Shown: positions 1-8,206, counted from the first letter of the stretch. The stretch: DNA of 11,846 nt from an uncultured candidate division Zixibacteria bacterium (GCA_913009765.1 CAJVYT010000098.1:1-11846), one strand, 5' to 3'. Numbers and translations: made by a program. Notes: a model not told the origin generated them from the letters alone.

Positions 1-440
1 ATACACGCCCCCAGCAACAGTTTGCTACCGGGGGTGAAGTTATTCACATGGCTACGGGCGGTAGGCTCCCGGGGGCGGATTCTCAAGAGGATTTACTTAC
101 GGTTAAAGCCCGGAAAGGCGAATGGTTCATACGAAATGAATCAGCGCGGCATTGGACTGATTCTATCGGATCCTGGTTTATGAATGCTGTAAACGCACCT
201 AGCAGTCTTTCCGGAAAACATCTGGAATCACTCCTTGGTATGAATTCCGCGCTAGCTGCTCGAAGTTTGGAAGCCGCTAGAAATATTTCTGCCGGGGTAG
301 GTAATAAATTACAGGATCTAGGAATTATTAATATAAATCTGCCAACAGAAGGCCCGCCCATACCCGCGTTAATGAATCCTATGGATGCCGCAGAATTTGT
401 AAAGCAATTAAATAATATGCAGAGGTTATCCGCATCGTGA
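1..440 (+). CDS. Tape measure protein, C-terminal end (partial)
   Basis: The reading frame is already open at position 3 with no stop before it, so this is the 3' end of a longer gene and the ATG at 48 is internal. Two closely spaced ATGG-type segments (FATGGEV, then MATGGRLPG) lead into a stretch around DLLTVKARKGEWFIRNESAR. That pattern, a glycine-rich loop, then an Asp/Thr-Val core, then a 'GE(F/W)-hydrophobic-R' turn followed by an Ala/Ser-Arg helix, is typical of the C-terminal part of siphophage tape measure proteins. In that family the long helical protein sets tail length, fills the tail tube and is released during DNA entry. The rest is helical and ends with TGA inside a GTGA overlap with the next gene, so translation is probably coupled. 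Most of the protein lies outside the window; the family call rests on this motif and on the tail genes that follow. Confidence 0.75.
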   Translation, partial: TRPQQQFATGGEVIHMATGGRLPGADSQEDLLTVKARKGEWFIRNESARHWTDSIGSWFMNAVNAPSSLSGKHLESLLGMNSALAARSLEAARNISAGVGNKLQDLGIININLPTEGPPIPALMNPMDAAEFVKQLNNMQRLSAS

Positions 441-817
441 TATTAGACGGTTATACATTACATTCAGGGATTATATGGGAAAATGAATTTACTCGTGCAG
501 CTGCTTCCCAAGATATTGAATATACATTACTTAATAATGTAGTTATTCATAGTATTCCGGATACTCTTAATGAATTTGTTATAAGTTCCGCTGATAGAGG
601 TTCCGGTTCCCGTGGTTATTTTTCTCGGGATCAAATAGTTCATTTTAGATCTTTAGAACAATCTGCTACAGAAATAGTTTTGAAATATAGGGGGATAAGC
701 TATAATGTTATCATCAAAGCGGGTAGTATAAAAGTTAAACCAAAAAGAGAAACGGAATCGGTAAGCGATTCTGATATTTATACGGGATCAATTACTTTAA
801 TTGAGGTAGGTTCATGA
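437..817 (+). CDS. Small distal-tail-type structural protein
   Basis: A 126-residue protein starting at GTG 437, overlapping the tape measure stop (GTGA). It is the first gene after the tape measure, the usual place for a distal tail or tail-completion protein. The N-terminal part (residues 3-35: a LDGYTL-like strand, IIWENEF, then DIEYTLLNNVVI) matches the pattern I know from small siphophage tail proteins, where a 'W-E-(D/N)-E-F' segment is followed by a 'TL-hydrophobic' strand. The C-terminus (SITLIEV) fits the closing strand of the same proteins. No membrane segment or catalytic motif is seen. A weak AGAGG lies 11 bases before the start, so coupling to the upstream stop probably drives translation. 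The role as a tail-tip ring or adaptor is inference; the family match is from memory of conserved positions. Confidence 0.6.
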   Translation: MILDGYTLHSGIIWENEFTRAAASQDIEYTLLNNVVIHSIPDTLNEFVISSADRGSGSRGYFSRDQIVHFRSLEQSATEIVLKYRGISYNVIIKAGSIKVKPKRETESVSDSDIYTGSITLIEVGS

Positions 818-1818
818 CTATTTTATCGACGGAACTTTTATTTTATTTGCCGGATGTAAGTAATGACACGACATTAAATGGCGGGCGGATGACGGCTAAT
901 CAGGCTATATCCGGAGTTGTTAACAATATTTGGCCTAATGTGTTAAAGGCCGAACGAACTGCGGGTTCAACTAAGTATAGAAAACTTTTCAGTAAAAATG
1001 CAAATGATGCTGATTTAACTCTACTGTCTCCGCAAGTATGGTTAGATGTTGTTACAGCCGCTGATGACTGGATTACTTTTTTGGCGGGGACACAGCGAAA
1101 CACTCAGGCTGATTTGTTGGGTACCGAGCGATTGTACGGTTGCGCTACGCTTAATACGGATATTACTGCGGGTGGATCCGCAATTATTGTTGATGTCGAG
1201 GATACCAGTATTGTTGGTATTTTTGCTGACGGGGATACAATTCGTTTAACAGATATGGCGACGCCCGACGCAACAACTGGTAATGAGGAATTTTTGACTA
1301 TTACCGGCGCCCCCGTAGTTTCAGGTACTACCATTACAATTACAGTTGTAGAGGCTATTGCTAATTCTTACACCGTAGCTGGCGGAACAAGGGTTATGTC
1401 TGTGTATTCTCCCGCCGATGTTGCTTGCAGTGTAGATAACTGGGTATTAACAAGTTCAGCAGGACTGTATGATAATGCATCGTACCCGCCCATTACGGAT
1501 AATATAGGCACGATAGAACAGACTTGGACGTTGACATTCGCTGATGCTACAACTTTCAGCGTGAGTGGGGATATAGTAGGTGCTGTAGGTTCCGGGACTA
1601 TCACGGCTGATTTTATTCCCTCTAACCCTGATTTTACAAAGCCGTATTTTACTCTGGAATATGCAGGTTTTAGCGGTACCTGGGCCGGGGGCGATACTAT
1701 TGTGTGGCAAACCCACCCGGCATCTATTCCTATTTGGGAAAAACGGGTAGTCCCGGCATTAGCAGCTTCATTATCTGGTAACAATACTACACTCGTGATA
1801 TCGGGTGAAAGTGCATAA
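814..1818 (+). CDS. Phage tail structural protein, 334 aa
   Basis: ATG 814 follows GAGG at 803-806 and overlaps the previous stop by 4 bases. The sequence is beta-rich, with motifs I associate with one conserved siphophage tail protein: WPNV (40-43), ERTAG (47-51), YRKLF (55-59), NTQAD (96-100), GTERLYGC (103-110), GNEEF (156-160), then WTLTF with AVGSG further on and a closing 'IPIWEKRVVPA' segment before SLSGN. In phages with this layout it sits just after the tape measure and is found in the virion. The middle third (about residues 120-200) resembles small beta-sandwich domains that carry 'DGDTIRLTD'. No signal peptide or enzyme motif is present. Its exact place in the tail tip cannot be told from sequence. 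The end overlaps the next start by one base (TAATG). Confidence 0.65.
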   Translation: MTILSTELLFYLPDVSNDTTLNGGRMTANQAISGVVNNIWPNVLKAERTAGSTKYRKLFSKNANDADLTLLSPQVWLDVVTAADDWITFLAGTQRNTQADLLGTERLYGCATLNTDITAGGSAIIVDVEDTSIVGIFADGDTIRLTDMATPDATTGNEEFLTITGAPVVSGTTITITVVEAIANSYTVAGGTRVMSVYSPADVACSVDNWVLTSSAGLYDNASYPPITDNIGTIEQTWTLTFADATTFSVSGDIVGAVGSGTITADFIPSNPDFTKPYFTLEYAGFSGTWAGGDTIVWQTHPASIPIWEKRVVPALAASLSGNNTTLVISGESA

Positions 1819-2585
1819 TGTCTGCGACGGATTTAACAATAACTTTTTCACCAAATACAATTCCACTTTCTGACGCGCTTATATTGAAACAAGGAAAAGT
1901 AGGCGGCGGAATTGTATCAAAATTGGACTTGGTGAATACTCTTGCTTCTCGTTTATATGGCGGAGCTAGTGCTAATATTGATTGTGGAATTGTAAATGGT
2001 AAATTTGGGATAGAAATTTTTGTCTATCCGTATGATAGAAATTTAGTTTATAATATTGGATTATCGCATGGGGAGCTTAGTAACCGAACAATTAGGGTTG
2101 TTCAAGTAACAGAAAATTTAAATTTTTCTTTAACTGATAAGGCCCAAACTACATACCCAGTTAATGAATTAATTTCAGCTGCGGTGATAGCACCTTGTTG
2201 GGACGCCGATGGCGGCAGTATTACTACGCCTGAATTAATCTTTGATGGAGTTAATATCACATTAGCCAAAAAAATATATGGTACTGTTCATATTATTTAT
2301 ACAACTATTCGGCATTTTTATAGAAGTTATATCCCGGCTAGATTAAATGCTCCTGAAAACCCTTATCAATCAGTATGTTGGACTAATTGGAATGGCGGTG
2401 TTAAATTTTTAGACCTAGTGGTGCCAGACAGCCCGATTACTAACAATGAATCATGTGCATATACACTGCATGATCGTTGGTTAATTAATATTCCGGATGA
2501 AAAAATTAGCCCACCCGAGGCCGATGGTGTTCACAAAATTATAAATATTGACTACTGTTCACAAAAGATTAGAAATGCTGAATAA
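1818..2585 (+). CDS. Tail-assembly protein, first of three related copies (255 aa)
   Basis: ATG 1818 shares one base with the preceding TAA, so translation is probably by re-initiation; no strong Shine-Dalgarno is visible. The protein is beta-rich with five cysteines (57, 127, 187, 213, 247). Residues 57-80 run from Cys through a strand to VYPYDRNLVY. Residues 135-165 contain TTPELIFDG followed by YGTVHIIYTT, a signature I know from tail proteins in which a 'G-x-V-x-x-x-Y-x-T' strand closes an Ig-like domain. The next two genes have the same order of elements near their N-termini, which suggests they arose by duplication. The gene lies in the tail operon, so a structural or assembly role is likely; the particular role is unknown. 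Confidence 0.6.
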   Translation: MSATDLTITFSPNTIPLSDALILKQGKVGGGIVSKLDLVNTLASRLYGGASANIDCGIVNGKFGIEIFVYPYDRNLVYNIGLSHGELSNRTIRVVQVTENLNFSLTDKAQTTYPVNELISAAVIAPCWDADGGSITTPELIFDGVNITLAKKIYGTVHIIYTTIRHFYRSYIPARLNAPENPYQSVCWTNWNGGVKFLDLVVPDSPITNNESCAYTLHDRWLINIPDEKISPPEADGVHKIINIDYCSQKIRNAE

Positions 2586-3378
2586 TAACGAAAGCTTTAA
2601 TTTTAACGCAGATAGTTCCGCGATACAATCCGCATTATGGCTTCGAATGGAGCAAGCGGAAACATCGGATAACACCGCCAGTCTCGGTGATTTAAACCAA
2701 ATGATTACTTCTGCTTCATCCGGTATTTCCGCGCTTGATTATGCTTTACGTTGTTGCCCCGAAGTTAAACTAAAAGAAGATTCGTTAACAATTTCCCTAG
2801 TAGTATATTTATATCCTTCTATTTTGGCTACGCCTTATATGTTGTCGGCAGAATGGGGGGCAGTATCCTCGCAAAAATTAGTTAAACAAGCTAAATCATT
2901 TGACATCATATTCGATAATATTAAGAAATATGATTTTAATTTTATATTTGATGGAACGGCGCTTGCTCAAACTCCTTTCTTTGACAAATATGGGGCTGTA
3001 TTGTCCGATATTGCTATAGATTTAGCGCCTACATATATTAGCACGTCGAAAGATACTTACTGTGTATTCCGTGCGCAGGGCTACGCGGCATGTTACGAGC
3101 ATACAATAACTATGGTGTTGCAACGTAAATATGGCTATCGTGTTAGCGACTTAAAAAATAGTTTAGCTTTAAGTTATATAGATTCAAACGGGAAAATTAT
3201 TAGCAGTAAATTAGATTTAAAATTTCCTGCATGTGCGGAAAAATTGTTAGATACTTGTGACGATGGTACACTAAAAGTTACTTCGGATATTAAAGAAGAT
3301 ATTATATATTCAACTAATATATATTATTCCACCTGCACTGGCCAAGTATTACTAATTGCTGAAGAGCCGCAAAAATGA
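2575..3378 (+). CDS. Tail-assembly protein, second related copy (267 aa)
   Basis: I prefer ATG 2575, which overlaps the previous stop by 11 bases and gives 267 residues; the frame is open further upstream to TTG 2548, which would add nine residues. Near the N-terminus is ALWLRMEQ (20-27), closely matching TAWVRLEQ (19-26) of the next protein. A Cys-Cys pair (60-61) precedes a strand with VVYLYPS, parallel to VYPY in the previous protein. There are seven cysteines in all. The C-terminal part ends with a 'DIIYSTNIYYSTC' stretch, close to the 'Y-x-T' signature in its neighbours. No membrane segment or enzyme motif is seen. Probably a tail-tip structural protein; assignment rests on operon position and likeness to its neighbours. 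Confidence 0.6.
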   Translation: MLNNNESFNFNADSSAIQSALWLRMEQAETSDNTASLGDLNQMITSASSGISALDYALRCCPEVKLKEDSLTISLVVYLYPSILATPYMLSAEWGAVSSQKLVKQAKSFDIIFDNIKKYDFNFIFDGTALAQTPFFDKYGAVLSDIAIDLAPTYISTSKDTYCVFRAQGYAACYEHTITMVLQRKYGYRVSDLKNSLALSYIDSNGKIISSKLDLKFPACAEKLLDTCDDGTLKVTSDIKEDIIYSTNIYYSTCTGQVLLIAEEPQK

Positions 3379-5282
3379 TAGCGCAATCATTAAATTTAGT
3401 ATTTGCAGCAAAAAAACAAGTAGAGGATACCGCATGGGTGCGTTTAGAGCAAGTAGGGTTAAAAACTGTTACAGCTACAATCGGACAAACTGCTGAATTA
3501 ATTAATGGTATTTACCAAATTGCACCCTGCCACCCTAATCCTGTTACGGCGGGGGAGTCATTAACTAAGGATAAGTTTCAAACATTAGTTAAAAATACTT
3601 TTGATTTATCATTATGCGATACTAATCCTAACGGAAGCACCCCTATACAAATTAGGGTTATCCTCAGCGACCCCGCTGTTACATATGCGTTACATTTATC
3701 AGATCCTAATACTATTATTGGCTCTACCACAGTTATCGAAGAAGTTGTTTCGCTTCGATTAACTATTCAAGATGTTGATCATTTAGTGTTGCCTTGGCCG
3801 GTTATGGGGGCTATCAATTTAGGCTGGGCAGGGGCAGTTTTTAATAATAATGGTTATGTATACGACCCACCTGCGGTATTAAATGGTAATACTATTAATT
3901 TTAGTGAAGAACTTACAGGTATTGTTACCGCCGAGTATAAAACGAAATATTATATTATAGACATCACATTAGTCTCTGAAGATCAATGCCGGGCATTATG
4001 TTTTTATCAAGGTTTAGTGGGAGAACTCGATATTGTTAAACCTGAGTCACAAGGTTCTTTATCTGAATGGCAACAATATTGTAATCCACAGGATAAATGG
4101 ATTTTTCCAGTTCCAAATGTAACTTGTTATGAAGACATAGAATTATCCTGGCGTTGTGAATGTGATACTAATCAAGAAATAAGAAATGTGACAATACAAC
4201 AGGGTGTTGACTGCCCCCCAGGATTTGCTGAATGGGGCATGGAACCGGGGGCTTATAAAATAGGCGATAGATATGAAATAGCTGGCTATGAGCACTGCCC
4301 TGATTTAGTAACTAATTATGGCGCTTTGGATCTTAGCGATCCCGATTATTATATACAAACTTGTTGTGAAGCGCCTAAAGTTTCATTACCTAATTGCCGG
4401 ACGGTAGTTTCAAAATTTTACGGTGGTGTGTCAATTGAGAACGGCGAGGCATATTATCTTGATATTTATGGTCAGGGAACTAAAATAATTCCGGTTTCTC
4501 CTACTGATGGCGATTGCGGGATTGTGGAAACAACGCAAGTAGTTATTGCAAAAAATTGTTGTGATGGTGTTACTCCGATTTATTTCGATGAGGTGAATAG
4601 CACCGAAATAATCGCCGATAATTCTAAAGGATTGGTGAAGGTCACCGGCGGCAGGGCTCCCTACCACTGGCAGGTACGCGGTAAAGGATTTTGGGCAAAC
4701 GAGGCCCGTACTTTGCGGGACGTTGAAACTGATACCCCGTATTTGTGGATTTACACCAAAGATGCATGTGGCACTTGCGACATCTGGTGCAATGATGGGT
4801 GCTCTGATCAGTCATGGTTAATAAAATCGGAAATAGGACAGTGGGTGCAGATAAACAGCGATGATGAAACAAGCTGTGCAGGGGTACAATTAGATTGTGG
4901 GCCGATACCAGGCGTGGGTCTAATATATTATGATTGTATCCAAGGAAAGTATAAAGTATCCGAGGCTTGGAATGATAGGTATGTATATTGCCCTATTGTA
5001 ACAGAGAGTATTGCATCTGCCGCTAGCACGGGCTGTGCTGTATCTTTGGATTTGTATGGGCCTAGGGTGCCGTCTTGTGCTTTTGAGCCGCCAGTGGCTA
5101 ATGTTATAGAGGGAACAACGATGTTAGGGTCGGGAGTTTGTGTGGATGATCCCGCAAATTTCTGGCAGTATGTACATCGTGTATTTAATAATTTTTGTCT
5201 AGATTCTACGGACTCCTTGAGTCCTTATAGTTTGTTTGGTGTGTATGGTACAAGTAAGTGGGTTTATGAGTGGAGATGCTAA
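3375..5282 (+). CDS. Large cysteine-rich tail protein with Ig-like domain (635 aa)
   Basis: ATG 3375 overlaps the previous stop (ATGA). Residues 1-200 resemble the two upstream proteins: TAWVRLEQ (19-26), a Cys before a strand (81), and TGIVTAEYKTKYY (181-193). From about 205 on it is cysteine-rich: I count 29 cysteines overall, including CC pairs at 330-331 and 395-396, CEC at 261-263 and a cluster at 465, 468, 472, 476. Residues 420-475 (VTGGRAPYHWQV ... ACGTCDIWC) match the pattern of small PKD/Ig-like domains with 'GG-x-x-PY-x-W'. The last 145 residues have an aromatic, Cys-rich pattern, ending in Trp-Arg-Cys. Such proteins are probably surface-exposed parts of the tail tip, stabilised by disulfides or bound metal; which one is unknown. 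DNA for the Ig-like domain is visibly more GC-rich than its surroundings. Confidence 0.6.
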   Translation: MIAQSLNLVFAAKKQVEDTAWVRLEQVGLKTVTATIGQTAELINGIYQIAPCHPNPVTAGESLTKDKFQTLVKNTFDLSLCDTNPNGSTPIQIRVILSDPAVTYALHLSDPNTIIGSTTVIEEVVSLRLTIQDVDHLVLPWPVMGAINLGWAGAVFNNNGYVYDPPAVLNGNTINFSEELTGIVTAEYKTKYYIIDITLVSEDQCRALCFYQGLVGELDIVKPESQGSLSEWQQYCNPQDKWIFPVPNVTCYEDIELSWRCECDTNQEIRNVTIQQGVDCPPGFAEWGMEPGAYKIGDRYEIAGYEHCPDLVTNYGALDLSDPDYYIQTCCEAPKVSLPNCRTVVSKFYGGVSIENGEAYYLDIYGQGTKIIPVSPTDGDCGIVETTQVVIAKNCCDGVTPIYFDEVNSTEIIADNSKGLVKVTGGRAPYHWQVRGKGFWANEARTLRDVETDTPYLWIYTKDACGTCDIWCNDGCSDQSWLIKSEIGQWVQINSDDETSCAGVQLDCGPIPGVGLIYYDCIQGKYKVSEAWNDRYVYCPIVTESIASAASTGCAVSLDLYGPRVPSCAFEPPVANVIEGTTMLGSGVCVDDPANFWQYVHRVFNNFCLDSTDSLSPYSLFGVYGTSKWVYEWRC

Positions 5283-5291
5283 AGGAATGAT

Positions 5292-5588
5292 ATGCTAAAG
5301 TTAGATGTGTACTCAAATAAGGAACTCCAACATTTCCTGGCGATGTTAAATCAGTGTGAATCATCAGGAGTATCTGATGTGCGGTTTGTCCGCCAGCAGA
5401 TCCAGCGGCATATTGAGAGCCAATACCGTGAACAAAAAGCTCGGGCCAGACAAGCTGGTCCCATAAAGAAAATTAAATCCAAAACATGCCCTTCATGCGG
5501 CCAGTCCTTATTGATCCCGGTCCAGAATCGAGAGGGACTCAGTATCCTGGGCTGTAAGAAGTGCCGATATAGTGAGATTACAAAATGA
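5292..5588 (+). CDS. Small zinc-ribbon protein
   Basis: ATG 5292 follows AAAGGA (5281-5286). The 98-residue product has an N-terminal half that looks helical (about residues 9-55), a basic linker (RARQ ... KKIKSK), and a C-terminal CxxC ... CxxC unit with cysteines at 66, 69, 88 and 91. The first pair reads CPSCGQ and the second CKKCRY, which is the usual spacing of a zinc ribbon. Zinc binding is inferred from these four residues. It ends with an ATGA overlap with the 872-residue tail gene. Codon use here is more GC-rich than in the genes upstream and resembles the first third of the next gene, so the two may have arrived together. The function is unknown: candidates are an assembly factor for the neighbouring receptor-binding part, or an accessory DNA/RNA-binding protein. 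Confidence 0.65.
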   Translation: MLKLDVYSNKELQHFLAMLNQCESSGVSDVRFVRQQIQRHIESQYREQKARARQAGPIKKIKSKTCPSCGQSLLIPVQNREGLSILGCKKCRYSEITK

Positions 5589-8203
5589 GTTTAACAGGCT
5601 GGGACGCCACTAAGAAATTCTCAATAACTATCGACGCTGCTGATGTTGCGGTGGATGAAGTAGATTATCCTACCAGATTAAATATTGGTGCATCGGCAGG
5701 GATAACCGCATTAGATAACACAGCAATTTTCGCTGAACTGGGGGCCAGTAGCCTCAAGATTGCTATTGAGGATGGCGACAGCGGCAATCAGTGCTACGTT
5801 GAAATTGAGCAATGGGACTCGGCAAATCTGACCGCGCAACTCTGGATAAAAGTTCCGGCGGTATCCAGCACCGTCGATACTGTTGTAAATTTTTATTATG
5901 ATAGTGCCCAGGCTGATAATACTACCTATGTCGGCGTTACAACTTCGACTCCGGCCCAGAATGTCTGGGATACTGGTTTCGGCGCTGTCTACCACATGGC
6001 GCAAGATCCATCTGGGACTGCACCGCAGATTCTTGATTCTACTGCCAATGCAAATCACGGCACAACTTACGGGACTATGACCAGTGACGAGTTAGTTGCG
6101 GGCGTAGTTGGCAAAGCAATTTCATTCAATGGAGCCGGCCAGTACATAGAAGTACCAGTCAATATACTCGACACAATTACTACCTGGACAGCAGAGTTTT
6201 TTGTTAATACAACAATAGCGTCGGGGATTGATCAAGCATATTTATGGTGGTATTCTAATGTTTACGGTTTTGGTATCCATAATACCGGGACAAATCTATC
6301 TTATTGGTTTAGTACTTTTTGGGGTCAGGAAGCGGTATCAGCAGTTAATGATGGCCTCTGGCATTATGATTGTAATAAATTTGATGGTACGGACAGCTAC
6401 CATATATTTGATACCACGGCGGAAGTAGTTAATGCCGGATTTGGCGGCGCATGGCCTGGGACTACGTTTAGGATCGGTGAGCGGCAGGATGCAGGTAACC
6501 CAATTACAGCAATAATAGATGAGGTCCGCCTATCAAACGTAGTCCGGTCCGCGAACTGGATTGCTCTGACAAATTTAAGCGTGCGGGACCAGCTCTGCAC
6601 CTGGGCGAGTGCAACTGTTACTACAGGCAACCCCCGGCAGTTAATAGATCAGTTATATTCGCTTACTTCCGATATTGATAATGTTTTGGAGCAAATTTAT
6701 TCTCTCAGGACAAGTCAATCATTAGGACAAGTGTATTCTTTAACGTTTGACCTATTGGTTACACTAGAACAAGCTTATGGTATTAAACTTGTTGCTTATT
6801 TTAAAGAATATTACGGTGATTCGCCAGTAATAACGGCAATATTAAGGCAATATTATAATAGTTCGGCGGTTGCTGTAGGGACATTAAGCCAGGCATATCA
6901 GGACGCGGTTAATTCTCGAAGTTCATTATTGCAAGATTATAGCCTATTGTACGCACTCATAAGTTTTATTAAGCAAATATACCCTCTGGCTGATGCATCC
7001 GTATTAAGTTATCTTACTGGTTCTTATAGTATTAAAACAACTGCGGAAGTCAAAAATTTTATTAATTTATTTTATTCGTTAGTAGCTGGGGATTCCTCTA
7101 AATTTCAACCGATTATTTCTATATCGGTAGATAATTCGCTTATCGATTTTAAGGGGCTTAGCATATCCGGTAGCAAAACGCAATATTGTTTATCTGCTAA
7201 TATCGATTTAGCTTCTTTAGCAGATTATACAGTATGCAAGCATTTATCTGATGTTATAATAACAATTAATGGACAGGATTTTATATTTTTTGTTGATAAA
7301 AAATCTCGATCTATGGATAGGCGTACAGAGAATTATACCGTTAGTTTATTAAGCCCTACGGCTAAATTAGATTCTCCTTATTCTAAAACTATTGTAGATA
7401 CCTTGCCTGATGGTGCGTATGCTAAAACGCTGGTATTAGCTATGGCGGCTAAACAAGGTATAACTGTGGATTATCAGATTATGGATTGGTATATCCCTGG
7501 GCATGCTATATCAATAAATGATGAGACACCATTATCTGTTATCAAGCGTATTGCCCGTGCCGTGGGCGGGATTATTCAAACAAAGCCCAACGGCGATTTA
7601 CTCATAATAAGTGATTATCCCGTTAGCGTGCCAAACTGGCCCAGCACCACGCCCGCAATTATTTTTGATACCGCTGGGGATGTTAAAAGGGTTCAGGAAG
7701 AATTAGACATTCGTACCGGGTTTAACGCATTTGTAATTACGGACCAAAGTAGCTCGGCTAAATCAATTACATTGGAAGAGCATGCTATTGACGATACTAC
7801 TAAGGAACTTCGTGGTTTTCGCGTTCCGTTTTCCGATGGGGAATTTCCATTAGATACATCGGGGGGTTCCGAAGTTTCCATAGAATCTTTCTCAAATTAT
7901 GTAGAAACTATATTGCCGGAAGTTATAAACGATGGGGATCCACAGTGGGAGATTGTGGAATTTATTGATTGGAAAGGCTCCGTATCGCATCCTATTTATT
8001 CTATTGTGGATTACGAATGGATAAAAGATGATTTAGGGGCTTTTCAACTATCAGAAAGCGGTACATTAACTATTATTAATCAGTCTGCGGTTCCTAGCGA
8101 ATCGTTGTTACGCATTAAATATAAAACTAGATATTGGAAATGGCTAATTCATGGGCCTGTGAATATCCCGATTCAATTTTACGTTCCAGAAATTTCGGAT
8201 TAA
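5585..8203 (+). CDS. Tail-tip fusion: DUF2341/LamG N-terminus, repeats, hub-like C-terminus (872 aa)
   Basis: ATG 5585 overlaps the zinc-ribbon stop. Residues 1-118 fit DUF2341, with an Asp/Tyr-rich strand region ending in VVNFYYDS (100-107). Residues about 127-335 fit a LamG/concanavalin-like fold: AVYHM (134-138), DSTANANHG (151-159), GKAISFNG (176-183), and the classic end IDEVRLSNV (311-319) followed by RSANWI. Such domains bind carbohydrates or surface ligands. Residues 350-500 carry about eleven repeats around a 'hydrophobic-x-Q-x-Y' motif. Residues 505-750 resemble a tail-hub or late-control-like protein (INGQDFIFFVDKKSR, DETPLSVIKRIARAVGG, KPNGDLLIIS). The end has RIKYKTRYWKW, like the 'Y-x-T' strand of the three upstream proteins. 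I read it as a receptor-binding module joined to a tail-tip hub. Base composition changes near 6640, supporting a mosaic origin. Domain names come from motif memory, not a search. Confidence 0.65.
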   Translation: MSLTGWDATKKFSITIDAADVAVDEVDYPTRLNIGASAGITALDNTAIFAELGASSLKIAIEDGDSGNQCYVEIEQWDSANLTAQLWIKVPAVSSTVDTVVNFYYDSAQADNTTYVGVTTSTPAQNVWDTGFGAVYHMAQDPSGTAPQILDSTANANHGTTYGTMTSDELVAGVVGKAISFNGAGQYIEVPVNILDTITTWTAEFFVNTTIASGIDQAYLWWYSNVYGFGIHNTGTNLSYWFSTFWGQEAVSAVNDGLWHYDCNKFDGTDSYHIFDTTAEVVNAGFGGAWPGTTFRIGERQDAGNPITAIIDEVRLSNVVRSANWIALTNLSVRDQLCTWASATVTTGNPRQLIDQLYSLTSDIDNVLEQIYSLRTSQSLGQVYSLTFDLLVTLEQAYGIKLVAYFKEYYGDSPVITAILRQYYNSSAVAVGTLSQAYQDAVNSRSSLLQDYSLLYALISFIKQIYPLADASVLSYLTGSYSIKTTAEVKNFINLFYSLVAGDSSKFQPIISISVDNSLIDFKGLSISGSKTQYCLSANIDLASLADYTVCKHLSDVIITINGQDFIFFVDKKSRSMDRRTENYTVSLLSPTAKLDSPYSKTIVDTLPDGAYAKTLVLAMAAKQGITVDYQIMDWYIPGHAISINDETPLSVIKRIARAVGGIIQTKPNGDLLIISDYPVSVPNWPSTTPAIIFDTAGDVKRVQEELDIRTGFNAFVITDQSSSAKSITLEEHAIDDTTKELRGFRVPFSDGEFPLDTSGGSEVSIESFSNYVETILPEVINDGDPQWEIVEFIDWKGSVSHPIYSIVDYEWIKDDLGAFQLSESGTLTIINQSAVPSESLLRIKYKTRYWKWLIHGPVNIPIQFYVPEISD
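6635..7084 (+). repeat. Protein-level tandem repeat array, about 11 units of 12-16 residues
   Basis: Within the 872-residue protein, residues 351-500 repeat a 'hydrophobic-x-(Q/E)-x-Y' core. The anchoring tyrosines are at 358, 372, 384, 398, 410, 424, 438, 452, 466, 481 and 497, so spacings are 14, 12, 14, 12, 14, 14, 14, 14, 14, 15 and 16. Examples are DQLYSL, EQIYSL, GQVYSL, EQAYGI, RQYYNS, SQAYQD and KQIYPL. The last two units lose the Gln. The repeats are not conserved at DNA level, so they are an old protein repeat and not a recent expansion. Confidence 0.7.
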
Positions 8204-8206
8204 ATT

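Noticed and set aside
1368..1784. 138-codon open frame on the - strand inside the 334-residue tail gene
   Set aside because: The + strand gene has clear family-like motifs across this stretch; the antisense frame shows none and has no start signal.
6635..7084. CRISPR-like or DNA tandem repeat
   Set aside because: The periodicity exists only in the protein; the DNA units are not alike and there are no spacers.
5585..8203. Diversity-generating retroelement target in the LamG tail protein
   Set aside because: No template repeat and no reverse transcriptase are seen in the window.
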